Assembly (NCBI RefSeq): GCF_022385335.1
Contig: NZ_CP092431.1
Location: 6,758,001-6,822,000, forward strand
Source: Streptomyces deccanensis
GTDB taxonomy: Bacteria; Actinomycetota; Actinomycetes; Streptomycetales; Streptomycetaceae
DNA length: 64,000 nt
Reading direction: 5' to 3'
Part shown: piece after piece, positions 24,598 to 32,184 of the stretch
How the letters are laid out: every line of letters starts with the position of its first letter
Position numbering within the stretch: position 1 is the first letter of the stretch
Notes under the pieces: generated by a model
Told to the model about the DNA's origin: nothing
Databases searched by the model: none
The model's input: the letters and a program-made list of their open reading frames with translations, nothing else
Program-made: the position numbers and the translations under genes

Positions 24598-25722
24598 CTA
24601 CAGCCACCCATTGCGCTTCAGCGTCCGGTGGATGCCGAGGCAGAGCGCGACCGTGACCCCGAGGACCAGGGGATAGCCGAACTTCCACCGCAGCTCCGGC
24701 ATGTAGTCGAAGTTCATGCCGTAGACACCGCACACCATCGTCGGTACGGCGATGATGGCCGCCCAGGACGTGATCTTGCGCATGTCCTCGTTCTGCGCGA
24801 CGGAGGCCTGCGCCAGGTTCGCCTGGAGGATCGAGTTGAGGAGCTCGTCGAAGCCGACGACCTGCTCCTGGACCCGGGCGAGGTGGTCGGCCACGTCACG
24901 GAAGTACTTCTGGATGTCCGGGTCGATCAGCCGCATCGGCCGCTCGCTCAGCAACTGCATGGGCCGCACCAGCGGCAGCACCGCGCGCTTGAACTCCATG
25001 ACCTCGCGCTTGAGTTGGTAGATCCGGCCGGCGTCGGTACCCCGGGGCGTGCCCTTGCGCCCGGGGGAGAACACCTCCGTCTCCACCTCGTCGATGTCGT
25101 CCTGCACGGCGTCCGCGACCGCCACGTACCCGTCGACGACATGGTCGGCGATGGCGTGCAGCACGGCCGACGGGCCCTTCGCCAGCAACTCCGGGTCGTC
25201 CTGCAGCCGGTGACGCAGCGCCCGGAGCGAGCCCTGCCCGCCGTGCCGGACGGTGATGAAGAAGTCCCGCCCGGTGAAGCACATGACCTCGCCGGACTCC
25301 ACGACCTCGCTGGTGGCGGTGAGTTCGTCGTGCTCGACGTAGTGGATGGTCTTGAAGACGGTGAAGAGGGTTTCGTCGTACCGCTCCAGCTTCGGCCGCT
25401 GGTGCGCGTGCACCGCGTCCTCCACGGCCAGCGGGTGCAGCCCGAACTCGGCCGCGATACCGGAGAATTCGGCCTCCGACGGCTCGTGCAGGCCGATCCA
25501 GACGAAGCCGCCGTCACGGCGCACCTGACGGATCGCCTCGTGCGGGGTCAGGTTGCGCTCGAACGACACACGCGCGCCGTCGCGGTACACGGCGCAGTCC
25601 ACGACGGCCGTGGCCGCCTCCGCCGGACGCGTGGCGTCGTACACCCCGCCGTCCTTGCGCAGCGACAGCCGCGCGGGACGGGACGGGCGAACCGCGGCAC
25701 GCAGGTTGTGGATCATCGACAT
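24598..25722 (-). CDS. corA: Magnesium/cobalt transporter CorA
   Basis: 374 aa. A large cytoplasmic N-terminal domain is followed by two C-terminal transmembrane helices; the signature YGMNFDYMPEL lies after the first helix, as in all CorA channels. The protein forms a pentamer for Mg2+ (or Co2+) influx. The start ATG 25722 (MSMIHNLRAAV) has AAGGAG 7 nt upstream; the longer frame to 25827 lacks one. The unusually long upstream region (over 500 nt) contains hairpins and may be a regulatory leader. Confidence 0.94.
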   Translation of the reverse strand: MSMIHNLRAAVRPSRPARLSLRKDGGVYDATRPAEAATAVVDCAVYRDGARVSFERNLTPHEAIRQVRRDGGFVWIGLHEPSEAEFSGIAAEFGLHPLAVEDAVHAHQRPKLERYDETLFTVFKTIHYVEHDELTATSEVVESGEVMCFTGRDFFITVRHGGQGSLRALRHRLQDDPELLAKGPSAVLHAIADHVVDGYVAVADAVQDDIDEVETEVFSPGRKGTPRGTDAGRIYQLKREVMEFKRAVLPLVRPMQLLSERPMRLIDPDIQKYFRDVADHLARVQEQVVGFDELLNSILQANLAQASVAQNEDMRKITSWAAIIAVPTMVCGVYGMNFDYMPELRWKFGYPLVLGVTVALCLGIHRTLKRNGWL

Positions 25723-26256
25723 GAGCTGGCTCCTTCGCAACGAAAGGCCGCCGACGACGGTTGGAACTACCCGGAATGGGGACGTTTTGACTGCGGATGT
25801 TTGGCACGTCCACAAAGCGGGGAGCACCGCACCGTCGCGGTGACAGCTTCGCTTGATTCAGATCAAGACGGGAAAGAAGTGCTCTTCCGATGCGCGACGA
25901 CCGGCGAGCGGCACGACGCGAGTGAGGGTGGTAGCCAGCGAGCGAGTACTACGGCTACGACCGGCGCTACGGAACTCGAACAGCGGAAGAGCGGGTGGTA
26001 CTGCCAGGTCGACTTCGGTCCATCGCAGCCCCACCTCCTCCGGCCGGTCCCTCGTAAGGGACGTTCCATACCCCATCCGGGGTTCCCCGTAGGGGAGTCA
26101 GTCTTCTCGGTACGGGACGTGAAGGCGTGAGAAGCCTTGAGAGCGTGGCTTCTGCGTGCTGCCCGCGTGCTGTCCCGACCGGCGCCCCAGACTAACAGTC
26201 GGCTGAAGTGTCAAGGCGCCCGTTTGCCGGTTCCTGACGAGTTCTATGCTCGGCTC
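25723..26256. promoter_or_regulatory. Divergent corA / SUFU gene intergenic region with three hairpins
   Basis: A 534-nt gap of lower GC than its flanks. It holds three consecutive perfect short hairpins at 26047-26062 (GTCCCT-CGTA-AGGGAC), 26071-26082 (CCCC-ATCC-GGGG) and 26084-26096 (TCCCC-GTA-GGGGA). Open frames on the minus strand here lack the third-position GC bias and I reject them. It could be the corA leader or a non-coding RNA. I do not recognise an M-box. Confidence 0.45.
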
Positions 26257-26841
26257 ATGGCTGATGTTCTTCCGTTGGTGGAGGCCCGTTTGCGCACCGC
26301 GCTGGGCGAACCGGACGCGCGCGCCGCGGTCACCTTCCTCGGCACGGACCGCATCGAGGTGCTCCGTTTCACCGACGGCGACGTCGTCCGCTACGCCACG
26401 CTCGGCATGTCCGCCCAGCCGATGGCCGACCCCACCGCGGTCCTCGCCGACCCCGTCAAGGGCCCGCGCGCCGAGCTCCTCCTGTCCGTGCGGCGCGGTG
26501 TCGCCGACACCGACAAGGTGTTGCGTCCGCTCGCCGTGCTCGCCGCGTCGCCGCAGGTGGAGGGCGTGATCGTGGCCCCCGGTGCCTCTCTCGACGTGGG
26601 CGGACCGCTCTGGCCCGGCGCCCCCTTCACCTCCGTCCTCGTCGCCGAGTCCGGCGGCCTGGTCGAGGATCTGGAACTCGAGGCCCCCGCCGACCCCGTA
26701 CGGTTCCTGCCCCTCCTGCCGATGACGCCCAACGAGGCGGCCTGGAAGCGGGTGCACGGAGCGCAGGCCCTCCAGGAGCGCTGGCTCACGCAGGGGACCG
26801 ACCTCCGCGATCCCACCCGCGCGTCGGCCTCCCTCGCCTGA
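26257..26841 (+). CDS. Suppressor of fused (SUFU)-domain protein
   Basis: 194 aa that match the bacterial SUFU domain over the full length, including VTFLGTDRIEVLRF, YATLGMSAQPM, AELLLSVR and PLLPMTPNEAAW near the C-terminus. Bacterial SUFU proteins are cytoplasmic; many are thought to be immunity or anti-toxin proteins when adjacent to a toxin, but no toxin gene is next to this one, so its role here is unknown. The ATG at 26257 has TATGCT ending 6 nt upstream and no ribosome site, consistent with a leaderless mRNA. Confidence 0.88.
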   Translation: MADVLPLVEARLRTALGEPDARAAVTFLGTDRIEVLRFTDGDVVRYATLGMSAQPMADPTAVLADPVKGPRAELLLSVRRGVADTDKVLRPLAVLAASPQVEGVIVAPGASLDVGGPLWPGAPFTSVLVAESGGLVEDLELEAPADPVRFLPLLPMTPNEAAWKRVHGAQALQERWLTQGTDLRDPTRASASLA

Positions 26842-26960
26842 CCGACCGCGCGGCGCGACTTCCCGGTGTGACGGACGGCACGCCATACGTGACCGGAGCA
26901 GGCTCGACAGGTGGCCGAAAACCGCCGTTCCCCTTGGCGATGTGGGTAGTTGATTCCGTT

Positions 26961-26981
26961 GGTCGGCCCGATCGGCCGACC
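26961..26981. promoter_or_regulatory. 21-bp palindrome upstream of the DUF6758 gene
   Basis: GGTCGGCC-CGATC-GGCCGACC: 8-bp perfect arms and a 5-nt centre. Possible operator or small hairpin, 113 nt before the DUF6758 start. Confidence 0.4.
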
Positions 26982-27093
26982 ACCCGCCGAAGACCGGCGT
27001 TCGTGCGTGGAACGTGCGCGGAACGTGACGCGCACACGCCGGACGGGTGATCGTCCTTGACGCGAGGAAGCACGGGGAGGACCGTTGGGCCCT

Positions 27094-27735
27094 ATGAGGG
27101 GCGAACCCAGTTGCCCGAAGTGTGGTGGCCGGGTCAGGGCTCCCGGCCTCTTTGCCGACTCCTGGCAGTGCGCCGCCCACGGGACGGTGCACCCGCTGCA
27201 GCCCGTGATCCCGCCCAGCGTCGAGGCTCTCAGCGTCGTGGTGCATCGTGCCAAGGTGCCGGTCTGGATGCCCTGGCCGCTGCCCGTGGGCTGGCTCTTC
27301 ACGGGTGCCGCCTTCGCCGGGGACGACCGCAGCGGCGGCCGTGCCACCGCCGTGGCCTGCTCCGGTCCCGGCCCGCTCGGCGGCGTCGGGGAGCTCGTCC
27401 TCATCGCGGAGGAGCTCGGCGTCGGCCTCGGCGCGCGGTACGCGGGCATCGACGGGCCCGACCCCGGCCCCTATCTGAGCGTCGAGAAGCCGCCCCAGGC
27501 GAAGGTCCTGGCCGCCGGACGGCCCACACCGCTGTGGCACGTCACCGGCACGCCGGACGATCGCGCCGTCTTCGCGGGCGAGGCGCTCGGGCTGTGGCTG
27601 TGGGCGATCGTGTGGCCCGAACAGACCGGGCTGCTGATGTACGACGAACTCGTGCTGACGGACCTGCGGGACGCGGGTGCGGAGGTGGAACTCCTCCCGT
27701 GCGGAGCCCTCTCGCCCCGCATCCTGGAGCCGTAG
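27094..27735 (+). CDS. DUF6758-type zinc-ribbon-like protein
   Basis: 213 aa. The N-terminus MRGEPSCPKCGGRVRAPG has a CxxC knuckle, and a second Cys/His pair (WQCAAHG) about 20 residues later completes a likely zinc site. The rest is globular and Pro/Gly-rich (WMPWPLPVGWLFTG, PTPLWHVTGTPDDRAVF). It is conserved in Streptomyces and of unknown function. I use ATG 27094; TTG 27085 is also in frame and only 4 nt after GGAGG, so three extra residues are possible. Confidence 0.85.
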   Translation: MRGEPSCPKCGGRVRAPGLFADSWQCAAHGTVHPLQPVIPPSVEALSVVVHRAKVPVWMPWPLPVGWLFTGAAFAGDDRSGGRATAVACSGPGPLGGVGELVLIAEELGVGLGARYAGIDGPDPGPYLSVEKPPQAKVLAAGRPTPLWHVTGTPDDRAVFAGEALGLWLWAIVWPEQTGLLMYDELVLTDLRDAGAEVELLPCGALSPRILEP

Positions 27736-27910
27736 GGGCACCACACCCGACCCACGCGGCACCCGTTCCGGCCATGAGGCGCCCGATCCGCCCGCCCCTG
27801 TCTCCACCGCTGTAGGGGGCGCTCCCAGGTTTAGGGTGTGACAGGGGTGGCCCGAAAGGGCGCTATCCTTGAGCGTCCGCTTCCCTTCCCCCGTGCCTGG
27901 AGTCCGAGTC

Positions 27911-28768
27911 GTGCGTATCGATCTGCACTGCCACTCCACGGCCTCCGACGGTACGGACACCCCGTCGGAGCTGGTGCGGAAGGCGGGGGCGGCCGGTCTG
28001 GACGTCGTCGCGCTGACCGACCACGACACCACGCGTGGGCACGCCGAGGCGATCGCCGCGCTGCCGGAGGGGCTCACCCTGGTCACGGGCGCCGAGCTGT
28101 CGTGCCGACTGGACGGCGTCAGCATGCACATGCTGGCCTATCTGTTCGACCCCGAGGAGCCCGATCTGCTCGCCGAGCGCGAGCTGGTCCGGGACGACCG
28201 CGTCCCCCGGGCCCGCGGGATGATCGCCAAGCTGAACGAGCTGGGTGTGCCGGTGACCTGGGACCAGGTCGCGCGGATCGCCGCCGGCGGCTCCGTGGGA
28301 CGGCCGCACGTGGCCACCGCGCTCGTCGAACTCGGCGTCGTGCCCACCGTGAGCGACGCGTTCACGGAGCAGTGGCTCGCCGACGGCGGCCGCGCCTACG
28401 TCGCGAAGCACGAGACCGACCCCTTCGAGGCGATCCGCCTGATCAAGGGCGCCGGCGGTGTCGCCGTCTTCGCCCACCCCGCCGCCGTCAAGCGCGGCCG
28501 GACCGTGCCGGAGTCCGCGATCGCCGAGCTGGCCGCCGCCGGACTCGACGGCATCGAGGTCGACCACATGGAGCACGACCCGGCGACCCGGGCGCGGCTG
28601 CGCGGCCTCGCGAAGGAACTGGGGCTGCTCACCACGGGCTCCTCCGACTACCACGGCAGCCGCAAGACCTGCGTGCTCGGCGAGTACACCACCGACCCCG
28701 AGGTGTACGGCGAGATCACTCGGCGGGCCACCGGAGCGTTTCCCGTCCCGGGGACCGGCGGGAAGTAG
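27911..28768 (+). CDS. PHP-domain phosphoesterase (TrpH/YciV family)
   Basis: 285 aa. The metal-binding PHP motifs are in order: RIDLHCHSTASDGT at the N-terminus, ALTDHDTTRGHAEA, GAELSC, the histidine in FAHPAAVK, and GSSDYHGSRK near the end. These are the ligands of a trinuclear metal site; YciV/TrpH members are 3',5'-nucleotide phosphatases or 5'-3' exonucleases. The start is GTG 27911, where homologous proteins begin directly with R-I-D-L-H-x-H. It is followed by marC with a gap of about 175 nt. Confidence 0.92.
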   Translation: MRIDLHCHSTASDGTDTPSELVRKAGAAGLDVVALTDHDTTRGHAEAIAALPEGLTLVTGAELSCRLDGVSMHMLAYLFDPEEPDLLAERELVRDDRVPRARGMIAKLNELGVPVTWDQVARIAAGGSVGRPHVATALVELGVVPTVSDAFTEQWLADGGRAYVAKHETDPFEAIRLIKGAGGVAVFAHPAAVKRGRTVPESAIAELAAAGLDGIEVDHMEHDPATRARLRGLAKELGLLTTGSSDYHGSRKTCVLGEYTTDPEVYGEITRRATGAFPVPGTGGK

Positions 28769-28943
28769 CCGCCCCCTGGCCGTACGGGACCTGGCCGCCG
28801 GCGGCTGTCCTCACCGTCCCCACCACTCCCGACTCCGTTCGCGCGGGCGCTTCCCCCATCGCCTCGCGGAACGATCGCTCACAGCGGTACGCGGCTGTGG
28901 GCTGCCCCTCTTCTCCCGCTCTCCACTCCCGCAAGGCACTCCC

Positions 28944-29549
28944 GTGTTCGATCTCGCCATATTCGGTTCGCTCTTCCTCACCCTCTTCGTGATCATGGAT
29001 CCCCCGGGGATCACCCCGATCTTCCTCGGCCTCACCGCGGGGCGACCCGCGCGCACCCAGAAGCGGATGGCCTTCCAGGCCGTCTGCGTGGCCGGTGGTG
29101 TGATCACCGTCTTCGGGCTGCTGGGGCACCAGATCCTGGCCTATCTGCATGTCTCCGTGCCGGCGCTCATGATCGCGGGCGGGTTGCTGCTCCTGCTGAT
29201 CGCGCTGGATCTGCTGACCGGCAAGACGGACGAGCCGAAGCAGACGAAGGACGTCAACGTCGCGCTCGTCCCGCTGGGGATGCCGCTGCTGGCCGGTCCC
29301 GGCGCGATCGTGTCGGTGATCCTCGCCGTGCAGAAGGCGGACGGCGTGGCCGGTCATGTCTCCGTGTGGGCCGCGATCCTCGCGATCCATGTCGTGCTGT
29401 GGCTGACGATGCGGTACTCACTGCTGATCATCCGCGTCATCAAGGACGGCGGAGTGGTCCTGGTGACCCGGCTCGCGGGCATGATGCTCTCCGCCATCGC
29501 CGTGCAGCAGATCATCAACGGCGTGACCCAGGTCGTCCAGGGCGCCTAG
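28944..29549 (+). CDS. MarC-family integral membrane protein
   Basis: 201 aa with about six transmembrane helices. The signature is near the N-terminus: IMDPPGITPIFLGLTAG, and an internally related segment later reads PLGMPLLAGPGAIVSVIL. The family was once linked to multiple antibiotic resistance, but that is not supported for MarC itself, so the function is unknown. The GTG at 28944 is preceded by AAGGCACTCCC. A strong hairpin lies 36 nt after the stop. Confidence 0.93.
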   Translation: MFDLAIFGSLFLTLFVIMDPPGITPIFLGLTAGRPARTQKRMAFQAVCVAGGVITVFGLLGHQILAYLHVSVPALMIAGGLLLLLIALDLLTGKTDEPKQTKDVNVALVPLGMPLLAGPGAIVSVILAVQKADGVAGHVSVWAAILAIHVVLWLTMRYSLLIIRVIKDGGVVLVTRLAGMMLSAIAVQQIINGVTQVVQGA

Positions 29550-29585
29550 CCCACGCCCCGAGCCGCTTCTGGCCCCCGGAAGTCG

Positions 29586-29622
29586 CAGAGCCCCGTACGG
29601 CGTCGTGCCGTACGGGGCTCTG
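29586..29622. terminator. Bidirectional terminator after marC
   Basis: 16-bp perfect arms (29586-29601, 29607-29622) with a 5-nt loop, between convergent marC and the 50-aa gene. Confidence 0.93.
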
Positions 29623-29644
29623 AAGTGTGAACGGACCCGCGTGC

Positions 29645-29797
29645 TTACGAGGCGGTCACGTCTGCCGGGCGGATCCAGAGGCGCTGCCCGATGGCGGCGG
29701 CCTGCTGCACGATCCGGTTGACGGAGGCGGCGTCCACGACGGTGCTGTCGACGGGCGTGCCGCTGACATCGTCGAGTCGCAGAATTTCGAAGCGCAA
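29645..29797 (-). CDS. 50-aa conserved Streptomyces protein
   Basis: A small protein beginning RFEILRLDDVSG after the initiator and ending GQRLWIRPADVTAS, with VVDAASVNRIVQQAAA between. It looks like a compact alpha/beta peptide conserved among streptomycetes; the function is unknown. I choose TTG 29797, 6 nt after a GAAGGGAG ribosome site; an ATG further upstream (29908) would add 37 residues that lack coding bias. The region upstream of it is AT-rich. Confidence 0.75.
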   Translation of the reverse strand: MRFEILRLDDVSGTPVDSTVVDAASVNRIVQQAAAIGQRLWIRPADVTAS

Positions 29798-30042
29798 GGG
29801 CTTCTCCCTTCGTCTGGTCATCCTCCTGAGGAGAACTACTGGTGATGGTTCACGGGTCGTCAGTGCCCGTGTTCCATCAGTAGCCAACGGCATGCGTGTT
29901 ACGAACATTCCCTACGCTAAGGAAATTTTTCGAGAAGCTAATTACTAGCGGGTAAGCGGTGTGGTGGTATGTCTACCGGGAGGCAGGAAGACTGACTGGG
30001 ACCGGTTGTGTTCGCAGCGTGACCGCCGGGACAATGGCAGTA

Positions 30043-30939
30043 ATGAACGACGACCTCACGGCGCTGGGCGCCCGCATCGACCGAACGAACGAGCTGCTGC
30101 ACCGCATGCTCGCCGAGGTGGCGAAGACACCCTCGACACATGCGATCTTCGTCGATGCCGGGTATCTGTACGCGGCCGTGGGACGGCTCGTCGCGGGGAC
30201 GGAGGACCGGCGGTCCTTCGATCTCGACGCGGAAGGGCTCATCGACGCGCTGATCGACAAGGCACGCACGATCTTCGCGGACAGCCGGCTGCTGCGGGTC
30301 TACTGGTACGACGGGGCGCGCCGGCGCATCCATACGGCGGAACAGCAGACGATCGCCGAGCTGCCGGACGTGAAGGTCCGCCTCGGCAACCTCAACGCGA
30401 ACAACCAGCAGAAGGGCGTCGACTCCCTGATCCGCACCGATCTGGAGTCACTGGCCCGGCACCGCGCGATCAGCGACGCGGCCCTCATCGGAGGCGACGA
30501 GGACCTGGTCTCGGCGGTCGAGGCCGCGCAGGGCTACGGGGCGCGGGTCCATCTGTGGGGGATCGAGGCACCCGAGGGCCGCAACCAGGCCGAGCCGCTG
30601 CTGTGGGAGGTCGACAGCCAGCGGACCTTCGACCTCGACTTCTTCAAGCCGTACGTGTCACGAAGGGCCGCCGCCACCTACGACGCCCCCACCGGAGCCC
30701 GCCCCACCCGTGAGGACGTCCGCTTCGTCGGCGCCCAGATCGCGGCCAAGTGGCTCGCCTCACGCGGTCGGGAGACCTTGCAGGAACTGCTCCACGGCCA
30801 TCCGTACCTGCCCGGCTCCGTCGACCAGGACCTGCTCGTCGAGGCGGAGGGCCTGCTCCAGTACTCGCTGCGGGGACAGGCGGACCTGAGACGGGCGCTG
30901 CGGGACGGCTTCTGGGAACACCTGCGGGCGCAGTACTAG
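30043..30939 (+). CDS. NYN-domain protein (PIN-like, putative ribonuclease)
   Basis: 298 aa. The NYN/PIN-like domain (about 25-190) has the acidic residues of this nuclease family: IFVDAGYLYAAVGR, a central KGVDSLIRTDLESLA, and ALIGGDEDLVSAVEAA. The C-terminal ~100 residues are helical and may bind nucleic acid or a partner. NYN proteins usually cut RNA using a single divalent metal. ATG 30043 has GACAAT ending 7 nt before and no ribosome site, so a leaderless message is likely; ATG 30034 is a less favoured alternative. Confidence 0.88.
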   Translation: MNDDLTALGARIDRTNELLHRMLAEVAKTPSTHAIFVDAGYLYAAVGRLVAGTEDRRSFDLDAEGLIDALIDKARTIFADSRLLRVYWYDGARRRIHTAEQQTIAELPDVKVRLGNLNANNQQKGVDSLIRTDLESLARHRAISDAALIGGDEDLVSAVEAAQGYGARVHLWGIEAPEGRNQAEPLLWEVDSQRTFDLDFFKPYVSRRAAATYDAPTGARPTREDVRFVGAQIAAKWLASRGRETLQELLHGHPYLPGSVDQDLLVEAEGLLQYSLRGQADLRRALRDGFWEHLRAQY

Positions 30940-30971
30940 TCGCCCGGTACCGGTGGTCGTGCCGCGGGGGC

Positions 30972-31847
30972 TCAGGGGGCGATCCGGTCCCAGAAGCCGA
31001 TGAGGGCGTCGGCCGTCGCCTTCGGCTGATCGGTGTTGGGGGAGTGCTCGGCGTCACGGACGACGGTGCGGTGGGCGCGCAGCCGTACGGCCATGTCGTC
31101 GAGGATCGGGATCGGCCAGGTGTCGTCGCGTTCACCGGAGAGCACGTGCTTGGGCAGGTCCACGGCGGCGAGTTCGGCGACGCGGTCGGGTTCCGCGCAG
31201 AGCTGGCGGCCCGTGGCGATGAGCTGGGCGGGCTTGGTGGCGAGCCAGCGGCGGCGCAGGTCGGCGCGGTCGTCCAGCCCCGCGTCGAGGGCACCCGTGT
31301 CGGCCTCCTCGGGCTCCGGTGCCTCCATCGCCTGGATGGCGTCCCACACCTGCTCCATGTCCATCACGGCCAGGGCGTCCCGCAACAGCTTCACGCGCTC
31401 CTGCTGGCCGGCCGAGATCTGGGCGGGGCCCGAGGCCATGAGAGTGAGGGAGGCGAAGGGGGAGGCGTCCATCAGCACGGCGGCGCGGGAGATCTGGCCG
31501 CCGAGGGAGTGACCGACGAGGTGCAGTGGACCGCCGTCGCTCACGGCCCGCGCCTGGGCGAGCAGGTCCTTCGCCAACTCCGGCTGCGCGTACGGCGCTT
31601 CGTCGTCCTCGGCCCCCGGGCTCTCGTACTGGCCACGCCCGTCCACGGCCACCGTCCGGTACCCCGCCGCCGCCAACGGCTCGTGCAGCGCGATGAAGTC
31701 CTCCTTGCTCCCCGTGAACCCCGGCACGAGCAACACGCTGCCCTTCACCGCCACCCCCGCCTCGATCACGGCGAACTCCCCACGAGGGGTGCGCAGACGA
31801 TGGGCGCGAGCGCCGGGAGGCGGGGTGAACGAGGGGGGACGGCTCAT
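30972..31847 (-). CDS. Alpha/beta-fold hydrolase
   Basis: 291 aa. The nucleophile elbow is GHSLGG (within LHLVGHSLGGQISR). The early strand SVLLVPGFTGSKEDF gives the oxyanion region, VAVDGRGQYES the next loop, and the C-terminal catalytic His is probably in RDAEHSPNTDQP, with Asp in LSGERDDTWP. No signal peptide; cytoplasmic. The substrate is unknown. ATG 31847 (MSRPPSFTPP) has TACTCT ending 6 nt upstream and no ribosome site. The reading frame continues far upstream through the repeat, but that part is not coding. Confidence 0.9.
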   Translation of the reverse strand: MSRPPSFTPPPGARAHRLRTPRGEFAVIEAGVAVKGSVLLVPGFTGSKEDFIALHEPLAAAGYRTVAVDGRGQYESPGAEDDEAPYAQPELAKDLLAQARAVSDGGPLHLVGHSLGGQISRAAVLMDASPFASLTLMASGPAQISAGQQERVKLLRDALAVMDMEQVWDAIQAMEAPEPEEADTGALDAGLDDRADLRRRWLATKPAQLIATGRQLCAEPDRVAELAAVDLPKHVLSGERDDTWPIPILDDMAVRLRAHRTVVRDAEHSPNTDQPKATADALIGFWDRIAP

Positions 31848-31914
31848 GGGGCGAGAGTAACCGGCCACCGAGGCCCGTGCGGGGTGGGGACGGGTGCGTT
31901 GGTCGGGTGCCGGG

Positions 31915-32115
31915 TCCGTGGGGCTTCTCGCGCAGTTCCCCGCGCCCCTGAAAAGCAGGGGCTGCGCCCCGTGCTTTTCGGCCCGAAATGGCCGTAGGCC
32001 TTTCAGGGGCGCGGGGAACTGCGCGACCAGCCCCCACCGGACGGACGCTTGGGGGTCGAAGGGGCGCAGCCCCTTGAGGATGGGACGGGTAGGGGCGGCG
32101 GGGGCGAGAAAAGCC
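31915..32115. repeat. Dispersed intergenic repeat, full copy with 25-bp inverted repeat
   Basis: Perfect 25-bp inverted arms at 31929-31953 and 32001-32025, 47 nt apart. The spacer holds another hairpin (AAAAGCA... TGCTTTT). A second module, GGGTCGAAGGGGC to GGGTAGGGG around 32052-32107, is shared with the copy at 9.0 kb. It separates the helicase 3' end from the hydrolase promoter on the same strand. The surrounding gap 31848-32184 has no other gene. Confidence 0.8.
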
Positions 32116-32184
32116 CGGAGAACGCCGAAGGCCCGGCCCCCGCCAGGGGAACCGGACCTCCACGCGAGACAGGACAGGTGGACC

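Noticed and set aside
25858..26076. 72-codon minus-strand frame upstream of corA with a purine-rich sequence near it
   Set aside because: It lacks third-position GC bias and recognisable domains; I treat the region as leader or structured RNA.
25723..26100. M-box or other Mg2+ riboswitch before corA
   Set aside because: None of the conserved M-box segments were recognised in either orientation; only local hairpins are clear.
26098..28131. 677-codon minus-strand frame across SUFU, DUF6758 and PHP genes
   Set aside because: Antisense to three recognisable genes, with no domain in the translation.
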